Assembly: GCA_020353535.1 (NCBI GenBank)
Contig: CP070696.1
Coordinates: 2,174,992 to 2,238,991, forward strand
From: Spirochaetaceae bacterium
GTDB lineage: Bacteria; Spirochaetota; Spirochaetia; SZUA-6; DRHE01
DNA length: 64,000 bases
Direction: 5' to 3'
The position numbers were made by a program, and so were the translations under genes. The notes under the pieces are model-generated. The model was not told the origin of the DNA. It searched no databases and saw only the letters and a list, made by a program, of their open reading frames with translations. This document shows positions 25,160-33,370 of the stretch, in pieces. Each line of letters starts with the position of its first letter. Position 1 is the first letter of the stretch.

Positions 25160-26395
25160 TCAGTAGCCCAGAGCGAGGGACAGCGTTGCGCCCAGGCCGC
25201 TGGCATCGAAGATGCCCCTGGGCACGGTTCCGACCGATGCAACCTGAAGAGCCAATTCGAAAACCCGCAGGGGAATGCGAAAGCCTGCAGTGGCGTACCA
25301 CAAATAATCCCGCCGTCCGAAACCGACGGAGAATAAGTTGGCCGGAAATATATTGCCCTCGACAACGAGCCCCGCATTCAATCGAACAGGATTATCGAAA
25401 ACCACTTCGGCGTCCGGGACTATGTCGACCACGGGAACGGCGAACCGATAGAATCCCGACACGGAAAAGGGCATGTGGATTTTTGGTTGATCGGAGGGAT
25501 CGAGAGGTCTCGTTTGGACATCACCGATCTGGCTTGCCGTGGTGAATGGCTCTTCGCCCCTTTCCAGACGATCGAGCAGATCCGTCGCCTCGAACTCGTA
25601 TCGCAACTGTTCGACCTCGATGACGTAGCCGGGCTTTGCCGCCACCAGGGGGATGTTGTTCAGCCCTGCGCCGTATCGCGGATTGCCCTCCTCATCAGGG
25701 CGCACCAGCCCCAGACTGACGTTAAACCCAAGCCCCTGGAGTCCATCTTCACCAATCGCTGTATAGATGTCTCCCGAAGCGAAGACCTCGCCGCGAAAGG
25801 TTCCGTCGGAAGCCGTCTCCAACATAAACCCTGCCTCTGCGTTTTCATCGCTGTAGAGCATAGGAGAAAAGGCGCCGATCTTCCCGGCGAACACGAATCC
25901 ACCTATCTGGTACGATGCGAACATCCCGGCTTGCGCAAAAGCCCGCTGGAGAATCTCGGCAGAGCTGCTGTAGCTCTGGTTCGGTTCATTGCCCTGCGTG
26001 AGTAATCCGATAAAGGTTCGAGGAATAACGGTTCGCGAAAGATCATACGCGTCTGTGTACAAGCCAAAGCCGAGCTTGCCGAACTGAAGCGCAAGGTGGA
26101 GTTCCGCCTCCGCGCTCGCCCCTACGCGCAGACCATCGTTGGGCGTGTCGGCATAGACCTCGTCCAGGTCGATTACCACAACCCGGCTGAACACGTCCGA
26201 TAGACCCAGGGCGCTGTTGCCGATTCCCATACTCGTCGACACTCCGAGCTCGAAAATCTCGCGGTTCCCGAAGGCAAAAAAGGCGGGATTCGTCCTGTGA
26301 TTCCACGGTCCCAACCCGCCGTCGGCCCGCAGACCTTCAAATCCCGCGACGAAGAGCATCATGCAGACGGCGATTGCAAGGAGTTTTCGTTTCAT
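25160..26395 (-). CDS. Putative outer-membrane beta-barrel protein, function unknown
   Basis: This 411-residue protein has a signal peptide (MKRKLLAIAVCMMLFVAGFE, cleavage near RADGG). The rest is rich in alternating short strands and Gly/aromatic residues and ends GATLSLALGY, a typical C-terminal barrel strand. Segments such as GNREIFELGVSTSMGIGNSALGL and repeated FGLYTD/GFYRFA-like stretches fit a porin-like or FadL/OmpA-type barrel, but I recognise no named family. It starts nine bases after the upstream lipoprotein gene, whose end holds its GGAGGG ribosome site, so the two are probably co-transcribed and may act together in the envelope. Confidence 0.7.
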   Translation of the reverse strand: MKRKLLAIAVCMMLFVAGFEGLRADGGLGPWNHRTNPAFFAFGNREIFELGVSTSMGIGNSALGLSDVFSRVVVIDLDEVYADTPNDGLRVGASAEAELHLALQFGKLGFGLYTDAYDLSRTVIPRTFIGLLTQGNEPNQSYSSSAEILQRAFAQAGMFASYQIGGFVFAGKIGAFSPMLYSDENAEAGFMLETASDGTFRGEVFASGDIYTAIGEDGLQGLGFNVSLGLVRPDEEGNPRYGAGLNNIPLVAAKPGYVIEVEQLRYEFEATDLLDRLERGEEPFTTASQIGDVQTRPLDPSDQPKIHMPFSVSGFYRFAVPVVDIVPDAEVVFDNPVRLNAGLVVEGNIFPANLFSVGFGRRDYLWYATAGFRIPLRVFELALQVASVGTVPRGIFDASGLGATLSLALGY

Positions 26396-26404
26396 GCTGC
26401 CCTC

Positions 26405-27607
26405 CTATTCCTCGTCCTCGAGGCTGAAGTTGTAATCTACAACAGCCTGCACGCGAAGGTAGCCTTCGCTGACTCTTAACTCCCAGAGACTGTTGATCTG
26501 AAAGTCCTCCGGCACGAGAATCAGAAACTCGGGTATGAACTGCTTGTTACCCCCTGCCCCGTCGATCATCTTGTCCAGCACCTGTGCGGTGATTCCGGCT
26601 TCTACGGTCTGCTGGGTCTCGTCCGGGAGAATTTCCACGTCGATCACCCAGTTCGCCGGATTCTGCTTCTCCGCCTCAGACAGGCCCTCGACCGAATTGA
26701 CCATACCCAGTCGTGCGCCAAGCCCGCTGGTCTGTTCGAGAAGCAGGGAAATCGCCGCATTGCTGCCGCGAAGAGATTCCAGGAGCTTATCCAGATCCTC
26801 GTCCGGGTCGGCCGGATCGCGCCCGAAGACATCGTCTTCCATCAACAGCGGATCGTCCCCGTTCTCTTCGAAGTCGAGCAGAGTGCCGGGGTCCGCCTCG
26901 AAGGCGAAGGGAACCTCGAAGAGGAGGTGAAGCGAGTCGATGTCGGTAACATCCGCTGAGTTTGCGCCGAACTCGTAGTACAGGACCAGGTCCGCGGGTC
27001 GATCGTTGAAGACCAGCGCGAGATCGAAGGTATTTGCCGTCGCGCGGGAGGAAGCCAGAGTCGCGAAATTACCAGCCCCGGCATCGCCAAGGAGGTATCG
27101 CAACTGCGGAACACCGCCGACAGTCCACTCCGCCCGCAGCCGTACGTATATATCAGGATACGGAGGTGAGGCCGCGGCGTCGGGTTCAAACCACGCCCAG
27201 CCCGGCACCTGCTTCAGCCGGACCTGTTCCGGAATGGGACCGGAGAGTCCGGATAGATCAATCGGATCCGTCTGATCCTCGAAGAAAGCATCGAAGCTGA
27301 TCTCTCCGACGGGAGGCAGGTCCGGGAAGTTTGGAGCTGTGATTTCCAGCTTCGCGTACAGGATCAGCGGCTTGCCGTCGTATCCCCCGTAATCTTTTTC
27401 GCCCGCTGTCAGATTGGGACCGCTAATGCTCTGGGTGAAATCATCGATGATCTCTTCGGAGATGTCCAGATCGAACACCGCGTTGCCCGTCGGGATCCAG
27501 AACTGCGGTTGTGCACGAAAAACGACCTCCTCTGGAATTTCCCAACTGCAGGCGCCAATCACCACAACGGCTATAACGGCGAAAACAAGCATCGGATTTT
27601 TTTTCAT
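26405..27607 (-). CDS. Putative lipoprotein, function unknown
   Basis: The start at ATG 27605-27607 gives MKKNPMLVFAVIAVVVIGAC, a lipoprotein signal with a cysteine following VIGA at residue 20; AAGGGGGG lies just upstream. The longer frame from 27688 lacks support. The 400-residue product has beta-rich segments, is acidic overall and ends FSLEDEE. I recognise no domain. The adjacent gene encodes a probable outer-membrane barrel, so the pair may form an envelope complex. Both ends of the gene pair are flanked by copies of a GC-rich repeat. Confidence 0.7.
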   Translation of the reverse strand: MKKNPMLVFAVIAVVVIGACSWEIPEEVVFRAQPQFWIPTGNAVFDLDISEEIIDDFTQSISGPNLTAGEKDYGGYDGKPLILYAKLEITAPNFPDLPPVGEISFDAFFEDQTDPIDLSGLSGPIPEQVRLKQVPGWAWFEPDAAASPPYPDIYVRLRAEWTVGGVPQLRYLLGDAGAGNFATLASSRATANTFDLALVFNDRPADLVLYYEFGANSADVTDIDSLHLLFEVPFAFEADPGTLLDFEENGDDPLLMEDDVFGRDPADPDEDLDKLLESLRGSNAAISLLLEQTSGLGARLGMVNSVEGLSEAEKQNPANWVIDVEILPDETQQTVEAGITAQVLDKMIDGAGGNKQFIPEFLILVPEDFQINSLWELRVSEGYLRVQAVVDYNFSLEDEE

Positions 27608-27785
27608 ATCGCCCCCCTTGTCGTTCTGATTGCTGCACAGCCTGCGATGCCGTGCGATTCGTCCAGCCGGAGTCGTATGTGCAATCAACAGCGCATACGA
27701 GCCGAATCGAATCTTACTCGCTTGTTCCGATTTTCTTTCAGCATATCACACCTTGGGATGCAGTGAAACATTCACCCGGCGGCAC

Positions 27786-27836
27786 GTGCCGGTACTCCGG
27801 CAGGTGGCCAACCAGGCGCGCGCGGCCAGCGGTGCC
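27786..27836. repeat. GC-rich dispersed repeat, copy B
   Basis: The 18-mer GTGCCGGTACTCCGGCAG (27786-27803) is followed by GTGGCCA and then a 26-base block (27811-27836) identical to 24943-24968. The block ends in GTGCC, the first bases of the 18-mer, giving a unit of about 46 bases. It lies upstream of the lipoprotein gene and downstream of a URO-D gene. The hairpin-forming half-sites suggest a REP/BIME-like or terminator-associated intergenic repeat. Confidence 0.75.
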
Positions 27837-27859
27837 CGGCCTAGGGGCGCATCCCCGTG

Positions 27860-29086
27860 CTATCCGTCGCGGGCCTCCTCATACATGGCCACGATATTCT
27901 CAGGGGGGATATCAGCCTGGAGGTTGTGGATCGGAGCGAAGACGAAGCCTCCTCCTGGCTGCATCACCTCGATGCGGTAGCGTACATCCCGGCGCACCTC
28001 CTCCGGCGTGCCCCTGGGAAGCACGTTCTGCACATCCGCCCCCCCGCCCCAGAACACGATTCGGTCGCCGAACAGTTGTTTCAGTGTCTCCACGTCCATA
28101 TGTGCCGCTGAGGTCTGCACGGGATTGAGGATATCCACGCCGATTTCGATGAAATCCTCGATGAACTCGTACACCGAGCCGCAGGAGTGAAGAAACACCT
28201 TGGCCGCACTCATGGAGTGGGCGGTTGCGTAGATCTGCTTCAACAGAGGTTTGACGAGGGAGCGAAACAGCCGGGGATCGATCTGAGGTCCGTTCTGAAA
28301 GCCCAGATCATCCCCGAAGCCGATCACCTGGATGTACTGCCCCACCGCATCCAGATACCGCTTCAGATCCTCGATGACCGCCTCGGTCAAACGCTCCAGC
28401 AACCGGCGGCTGAACTCCGGCTCCCCGACCAGTCTCATGAAGAAGGTATCGAAGCCGCTCAAGAACTGCCCGCTTTCGAAGATGCTGCCGTTGAACCAGC
28501 CGAACAGGGCTTTGTCCGTATTTTCGTACAGGTCGCGGGCGCGGGTACGCAGATAATCCAGTTCCGTCTGGCTGATCCGGGGCAGGGGGTAGCGCTCCAG
28601 CTCCTGCAGGCTGAGATCCGCCAGGGGGAAATGGGCGGGAACGAAGGAACCGCTTCCCGGGCTCAAGAGATTGGTCATCACCGCTCCCTCGAAGAGCTTC
28701 CAGGTTCCGTCCTCCTCGATCAGCGGGTGAAAATCGGCGGGAAACAGGGCGGGAGATCCGTCCGGAAGGGGATGAGCTTTCCAGCGGCCGCTCAGGGGAA
28801 CGCCGGGGGCGGCGCAGTAGCGGTCTAGCGGAAGAACGTCGATGCCCCAGAGGTCGACGAACTCCCGCTCCACCTCGGCCAGCAGGAGAATGATGCTGGT
28901 GACCCTGACCGTGTCCGCAGCGAATTCCAGGCCTTGGGCCGCAAGATGGCGCTTCAGCCTGGCATAGGCCATGGCGTTGATCCCGGTCACGATCGATCCC
29001 CCCAGGTCCACGGGCAGCCGATCCGGCTCTCTATGGTTGATGGCGGCCAACACCCGCTCCCGGGGACTCACGGCTTTACTGCTCAT
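27860..29086 (-). CDS. Uroporphyrinogen decarboxylase-family (URO-D) protein, methyltransferase-like
   Basis: This 408-residue protein begins MSSKAVSPRERVLAAINHRE, typical of the MtaA/CmuA-like branch rather than haem HemE. It has VIGFGDDLGFQNGP, the zinc-binding FLHSCGSVYEFI with His and Cys, and IVFWGGGADVQNVLPRGTPEEVRRDV near the end. Members of this branch move methyl groups between corrinoid carriers and thiols, but many are uncharacterised and no corrinoid protein is encoded nearby. I prefer ATG 29086 over the frame start at 29137. A TATAAT at 29102-29097 lies ten bases before the ATG, and there is no ribosome site. Confidence 0.85.
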   Translation of the reverse strand: MSSKAVSPRERVLAAINHREPDRLPVDLGGSIVTGINAMAYARLKRHLAAQGLEFAADTVRVTSIILLLAEVEREFVDLWGIDVLPLDRYCAAPGVPLSGRWKAHPLPDGSPALFPADFHPLIEEDGTWKLFEGAVMTNLLSPGSGSFVPAHFPLADLSLQELERYPLPRISQTELDYLRTRARDLYENTDKALFGWFNGSIFESGQFLSGFDTFFMRLVGEPEFSRRLLERLTEAVIEDLKRYLDAVGQYIQVIGFGDDLGFQNGPQIDPRLFRSLVKPLLKQIYATAHSMSAAKVFLHSCGSVYEFIEDFIEIGVDILNPVQTSAAHMDVETLKQLFGDRIVFWGGGADVQNVLPRGTPEEVRRDVRYRIEVMQPGGGFVFAPIHNLQADIPPENIVAMYEEARDG

Positions 29087-29104
29087 GATGCAACCGATTA
29101 TAAT
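29075..29104 (+). promoter_or_regulatory. Promoter of the GNAT gene, with palindromic -10 shared by the divergent URO-D gene
   Basis: TTTACT (29075-29080) and TATAAT (29099-29104) are 18 bases apart and point right, with transcription starting near 29111. The -10 lies in the perfect palindrome GATTATAATC (29096-29105), so the same bases also give a TATAAT pointing left towards the URO-D ATG at 29086. No convincing -35 is seen for the leftward direction. Confidence 0.6.
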
Positions 29105-29129
29105 CCCGAATAACCTTCGAGGGACAGAT

Positions 29130-29594
29130 ATGCCCACTCATATTCGAACGATGCACGAAGATGACGCCGAAGCGGTCTCGAAATTGATCCGCCGCTCCTT
29201 TCAACAGTGTATTGCCGATACCTACACAGAGCGCGGAATCAAACATTTCATGAAGATTACATCGAAACAGGCAATGCTGCGACGGAAGCGAAAAAATCAA
29301 CTCATCCTTGTCGCTGAAAGCGACGCTGCAATTGCTGGTCTGGTCGCGGTACGAAACGGGAATCACCTCAACCTTCTGTTCGTGGCGCCGGAGTTCCACA
29401 GAAGGGGGATCGGCACTCTGCTGTTCCAGGATGCTCTCGCCCGTATGAAGACGGCAATCCCGGATCTCAGCGTGGTCACGGTAAACTCCTCCGCATACGC
29501 TCTGCCCTTCTATACCAAGCTGGGCTTCAGAGCAAAAAGCTCAGCCTACTTCCGTAAGGGAATGAAGATAACCCCAATGGAATTGCTGCTCTAA
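29130..29594 (+). CDS. GNAT-family N-acetyltransferase
   Basis: This 154-residue protein begins MPTHIRTMHEDDAEAVSKLI. The acetyl-CoA-binding core is LLFVAPEFHRRGIGTLLFQDAL (about residues 84-105, with the RRGIG loop), followed by VNSSAYALPFYTKLGFR, the typical GNAT end. I chose ATG 29130 for its GAGGGA ribosome site and for the family length; the frame open from 28971 runs through the neighbouring gene. The acceptor substrate is unknown. It is convergent with the M20 gene, eight bases apart. Confidence 0.88.
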   Translation: MPTHIRTMHEDDAEAVSKLIRRSFQQCIADTYTERGIKHFMKITSKQAMLRRKRKNQLILVAESDAAIAGLVAVRNGNHLNLLFVAPEFHRRGIGTLLFQDALARMKTAIPDLSVVTVNSSAYALPFYTKLGFRAKSSAYFRKGMKITPMELLL

Positions 29595-29602
29595 GCTGGA
29601 AG

Positions 29603-30904
29603 CTATCCGCAGAAATCGATCGCCGTTAGCACCATCATCTTTATCAGATTCAAGACACTGTCGATCTGGACATACTCGTCGATCCCGTGCACATTGCCTC
29701 CCCTCGGCCCGATGATCGCCACATCGGTTTTGGATACCTTCCTGAAGGAATAAACATCCGTGGCAAAGGGAATGCCTTTCTCCCGATACTCCAGATTCAG
29801 CTGGTCGTAGGCCTTTCTTATCGAGGACAGGGCGGGATGGTTTCTGTCGGTTCTATGTCCCTCGAGAAAACGTATCACGGTTTCGAAGGTCGGGAAATTA
29901 TCCCGGAAATCCGGATCCTCCCCGAGCCTCTCCTTCATGAAATCCAGTAGATCTCTCTTGGCCTCCTCCTCACTCAGGTAGGAGAACACTTCCTGCCAGA
30001 AGAAGATGTGTCCCGAAGTGGGAACAGCCCCGGATTCCTGGTAGGTCGACCCACCGCTGTGGAGCTGGAAGGTAAGAAGGCGCACGCGCATATCCGCATC
30101 GTAGGTGTCCGGCACCTTTAGGGTGGCGAGCCTCTTATCGTACTCCTCCAGTGCCAGGGCGACTTTGCTCAACTTATAGACCGGGTTGGGAAGCTCCACA
30201 TCCGGTCCGATGCCACCGGGTCCGCTCTCGGTAACCGTGACCTTCCAGTCGGATCCTCCGATGGATTCGACCCCCACAAACATATCGGAGGGCTCGGGAA
30301 CGATGGCGAAATCTATTTCCGGATTCCTGAGCCTGGCTGCAATCGAGCCGTTGACCCCGCCGTTTTCCTCATCCACTACGCTCTCGGCGAATACATCCCC
30401 TTTTAGCTCCACTCCGAGATCGTGAAGGCACTTGAGAGCGAGAAAACCGGAAGCGGTGCCCGCCTTCATATCTATGGTACCACGACCGTACATCCTGCCG
30501 TCCTTCACCTGGCCGCTGAAAGGATCCTTGAACACTTCCCACTCATCCTTATAGCTGGGCACTGTGTCCATGTGACCGGAAAAACAGAGTGAACGCCCTC
30601 CTCCCCTGCCCTCGAGCCGGGTTACCAAGATGGGCCGATCCTTGTACACCCGCTGCCGCCCGTCTATGGTCGGGAAAAACAGGGGGTGCTCGCGAATGCC
30701 CGGAATATCGTCGATTTCGAACAGATCCCGCGTACAACCGGGAAATAACTCCCCGCACTTTTCGAACAGGTACTCCTGTCCTGGTTTTTCATTTCCACCG
30801 GGGGGGAGATTTTCCGTTCGAATTTGGACGAGCTCCGATATCGTAGCTAAGATCGTGTCCCTGTTTTTTTCTACCCAGCCGTTGACATCATCTAGATGAC
30901 TCAT
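29603..30904 (-). CDS. M20-family metallopeptidase/deacylase (ArgE/DapE-like)
   Basis: This 433-residue protein contains FSGHMDTVP (His and Asp metal ligands), [12 protein letters not shown] (bridging Asp), VVDEENGG (catalytic Glu plus metal Glu) and VPEPSD (metal Asp) in the normal order. [10 protein letters not shown] near the end supplies the last His. These dizinc enzymes hydrolyse amide bonds of N-acyl amino acids, N-acyl amino sugars or small peptides. It begins six bases after the NagB-like gene and is probably co-transcribed. An N-acyl sugar deacylase feeding that enzyme is possible, but the sequence alone does not show it. Confidence 0.9.
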   Translation of the reverse strand: MSHLDDVNGWVEKNRDTILATISELVQIRTENLPPGGNEKPGQEYLFEKCGELFPGCTRDLFEIDDIPGIREHPLFFPTIDGRQRVYKDRPILVTRLEGRGGGRSLCFSGHMDTVPSYKDEWEVFKDPFSGQVKDGRMYGRGTIDMKAGTASGFLALKCLHDLGVELKGDVFAESVVDEENGGVNGSIAARLRNPEIDFAIVPEPSDMFVGVESIGGSDWKVTVTESGPGGIGPDVELPNPVYKLSKVALALEEYDKRLATLKVPDTYDADMRVRLLTFQLHSGGSTYQESGAVPTSGHIFFWQEVFSYLSEEEAKRDLLDFMKERLGEDPDFRDNFPTFETVIRFLEGHRTDRNHPALSSIRKAYDQLNLEYREKGIPFATDVYSFRKVSKTDVAIIGPRGGNVHGIDEYVQIDSVLNLIKMMVLTAIDFCG

Positions 30905-30910
30905 CTGAGT

Positions 30911-31912
30911 TCAGGCCGTAAGCTCGATTTTCAGATCTTCTGCCACCGGCTCGATAATATTCACTTCCCCCGGAGCGGTTCTGAGCAGGGAACAGGGTAT
31001 CTCCGGCACGATCGGTCCGTGAAGAGACAGCCGAGTGATGAATTTCTGCCAGACAATGCCTCCAGCGTACTGACCGTCAGCGGTCAGCCCGGCCCCGTCA
31101 TTCCACCACGCCCTGTAGTCGGCGTTGAGCATCGTGGATCCGGAGGTGGTGTAGGATTTGGGAGGCACGAAAGCCCAGGCTCCCTGCATGTCCGTGACCG
31201 CCATCTGGATCGTGGAAATCGGATGGAAATCCACCAGACGGGGAGTAGCCTTCATCCAGGCTTCCGTATCCATGCCGTAGATCTTGGCCAGATGGGGATC
31301 CCAGAAGGAATAGTGTCCGGAGAGGCCGGTACCACCGTATACGATATGCGCCCCCTTTGCCGAAGGATCTTTCCTGGCTTCCAGGATCATGTCGTCGTAG
31401 CTGTCTATATTCTTGCTCGACGGGAAATGGATCTGGTTGGCCGGGATGCGCAGCTTCGGATCGAGTCGGGAGATGAAATGCATTTTGATCGTGTAGTGAA
31501 ACGAGCCGGGCCATTCCGGATTAATGTCCCGTCCATCCTCATCGGCGTACTCGTCCATGGAAAAGAAGTGCACGTGCTGCAGCGGTATACCCAGGGCGTT
31601 TACCATGTCTGCGAGCAGCTGGTACTGAAAAATCGGACCGGTGGGAAACACGCCTACAAACTGTTTTCCCTCTTCCAGTGCCTTCTTGATGCGGATCAAC
31701 ATGTCCAGAGCCAGCTGAAAGTGGAAATCCTTGACGGGGCGTATCTGTGCTTTGAAGCCGGGGTGGGTGCCCTTGGGGGGCTTGCAGAGATCCTCTTTGG
31801 AAATCTTCGCCACCCGCTTGCAGACCTCCATATCCCTGAAGGCCAGGAATTTCGCCGGTTGGAAATCGATCAAATCGATGTCAGGATTGAAATTGGTATT
31901 TGCTTTACCCAT
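30911..31912 (-). CDS. NagB-like aminosugar-phosphate isomerase homologue
   Basis: This 333-residue protein has the NagB/6-phosphogluconolactonase fold: GVFPTGPIFQYQLL, HFFSMDEYADEDG (Asp120 aligns with the active-site Asp of NagB) and HIVYGGTGLSGHYSFWDP. In classical NagB the last motif reads GADGHIAFNEP; here the ring-opening Asp becomes Ser198 and the Glu becomes Asp205, while His200 is kept. The protein is also about 60 residues longer than E. coli NagB. It may act on another sugar phosphate. GGAGGT precedes the ATG. The divergent neighbour is a URO-D gene. Confidence 0.8.
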   Translation of the reverse strand: MGKANTNFNPDIDLIDFQPAKFLAFRDMEVCKRVAKISKEDLCKPPKGTHPGFKAQIRPVKDFHFQLALDMLIRIKKALEEGKQFVGVFPTGPIFQYQLLADMVNALGIPLQHVHFFSMDEYADEDGRDINPEWPGSFHYTIKMHFISRLDPKLRIPANQIHFPSSKNIDSYDDMILEARKDPSAKGAHIVYGGTGLSGHYSFWDPHLAKIYGMDTEAWMKATPRLVDFHPISTIQMAVTDMQGAWAFVPPKSYTTSGSTMLNADYRAWWNDGAGLTADGQYAGGIVWQKFITRLSLHGPIVPEIPCSLLRTAPGEVNIIEPVAEDLKIELTA

Positions 31913-32076
31913 GTTTTACCTCCATGTTTACGTTTTTCGTTTTTTATATACCGGTAGTCTCAAATTATCTATTTATAGCATAGGAGCGGAGGAACCTCAC
32001 TGCAATAAACAAAGAAAATTCTGAAAAAATGAAAGGACCTTCGGGACTGAAAAATTACCGCGCCGTCCTACCAGGC

Positions 32077-32106
32077 TTACAAATCCACGGAAGTTGGGAT
32101 TATAAT
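32077..32106 (+). promoter_or_regulatory. Promoter candidate of the URO-D gene at 32121
   Basis: A perfect TATAAT at 32101-32106 lies 14 bases before the ATG, with a weak -35 (TTACAA, 32077-32082) at 18 bases. The in-frame TTG at 32106 overlaps the -10 box and cannot be the start. The remainder of the 31913-32100 gap is AT-rich and must also hold the leftward promoter of the NagB-like gene, which I could not place. Confidence 0.5.
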
Positions 32107-32120
32107 TGCGGAATACGGCT

Positions 32121-33293
32121 ATGACGGATCGAGAACGGTTTCTTCAGATTGCCCGCTTTGAACGACCCGGGGATCCTTACGACTTCCATCAGTGGATCTG
32201 GCTGGAAGCGATTCAACGCTGGCAAAGAGAAGGTCTTCCTCCGGAAGCACACCCCCTGAGAGTTGTGTCCCTGGGACAGGACCGCACGGAGTATCTGCCG
32301 ATCTACAACATGATTCGCTGTGGCAGACCCTATTTCAATCCCCCCTATTACGTATCAATCGTTCCCTGGTTCGAGCGGAAGGTACTACAGGAAGAGAACG
32401 AAACTCAAGTGGTGCGAGATGAAGATGGTGTGGTCTATCGGGTATCCAAATCAAATCCTGGGGTGCTGCCTCAGTATCTGGAGTACCCTGTCAAAGATCG
32501 GGCAAGCTGGAGTCGGTACAAGAAGAGACTAGACCCAGCGACACCGGATCGCTGGCCACCTGGGTGGGATCGAATCGACCTGACTAAAACGTTGTACGAT
32601 CATGATCCAACTCTCCACGGCCGTTCCTGGAACGAGCGGGATTTTCCCCTCGGAATGACATCTCTGAGTCTTATGGGACTGCCTCGCAACATGATGGGAC
32701 TGGAAAACTACAGCCTAGCCCTGTACGACGATCCAAATCTGGCGGAAGATATGGCAGAACATATGCTGCAATGGAACCTGGAGATGGCCCGCCGGGTTTT
32801 TGATACGGGAATCGAGGTGGACTTCTGCTATCTCTGGGAGGATATCTGCTACCGCTCGGGTCCACTGTTTTCTCCGTCGATCATGCGCAGGATCATGGTA
32901 CCCCGATGGAAGAAATTCACGGAGTTCCTGCGCAACCACTGCGTTCCGGTTATCCTGGTTGACTGTGATGGAAATCTGGATGAGTTCCTGCCTCTCGTTC
33001 TGGATGGAGGCCTGAACGGCGTGCTTCCCTTTGAAGTGGCTGCGGGTAATGATATTCTCGCGGTTCGCAAAAAGTATGGATCAGATCTCATTATTTTTGG
33101 AGGAGTGGATAAACGAGCGTTAGCCCTCGGCCGAAACACAATCGACAAAGAAATCGAATTAACCGTAAAGCCGATGCTGGAACAAAGTGGTTATTTTCCT
33201 ATGGTGGATCATTATGCCCCGGAGGATATCTCCTTCGAAAACTATATGTACTACAAGATTAAATTGAAGAGCCTGAGAACCGCAGGAATATAG
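32121..33293 (+). CDS. URO-D-family protein, divergent at the zinc site
   Basis: This 390-residue protein starts MTDRERFLQIARFERPGDPY. The fold markers are present: MTSLSLMGLPRNMMG, VDFCYLWEDICYRSGPLFSP, the RRIMVPRWKKFTEFL helix and DLIIFGGVDKRALALG near the end. Where relatives have His-x-Cys-Gly this protein reads LVDCDGNLDEF, so the first zinc ligand is lost or replaced by Asp. A changed metal site suggests a different chemistry or a sugar-linked role. It lies upstream of the PocR/AraC regulator and sugar transporter and could belong to that locus. Confidence 0.82.
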   Translation: MTDRERFLQIARFERPGDPYDFHQWIWLEAIQRWQREGLPPEAHPLRVVSLGQDRTEYLPIYNMIRCGRPYFNPPYYVSIVPWFERKVLQEENETQVVRDEDGVVYRVSKSNPGVLPQYLEYPVKDRASWSRYKKRLDPATPDRWPPGWDRIDLTKTLYDHDPTLHGRSWNERDFPLGMTSLSLMGLPRNMMGLENYSLALYDDPNLAEDMAEHMLQWNLEMARRVFDTGIEVDFCYLWEDICYRSGPLFSPSIMRRIMVPRWKKFTEFLRNHCVPVILVDCDGNLDEFLPLVLDGGLNGVLPFEVAAGNDILAVRKKYGSDLIIFGGVDKRALALGRNTIDKEIELTVKPMLEQSGYFPMVDHYAPEDISFENYMYYKIKLKSLRTAGI

Positions 33294-33322
33294 ATTTTCG
33301 ATTGCCCGCTACTTCACGATTC

Positions 33323-33350
33323 TTGACAGAAAATGGGGAGTTTCAATAGT
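33323..33350 (+). promoter_or_regulatory. Promoter of the AraC/PocR regulator
   Basis: A consensus TTGACA at 33323-33328 is followed after 16 bases by AATAGT (33345-33350). Transcription would start near 33357, some 14 bases before the ATG at 33371, and no clear ribosome site is present. Confidence 0.5.
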
Positions 33351-33370
33351 CTTAGTACAGCAGTCAACTT

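Noticed and set aside
32106..32120. TTG start for the URO-D gene
   Set aside because: The TTG overlaps a perfect TATAAT box, so the transcript must begin after it; ATG 32121 fits the family start.
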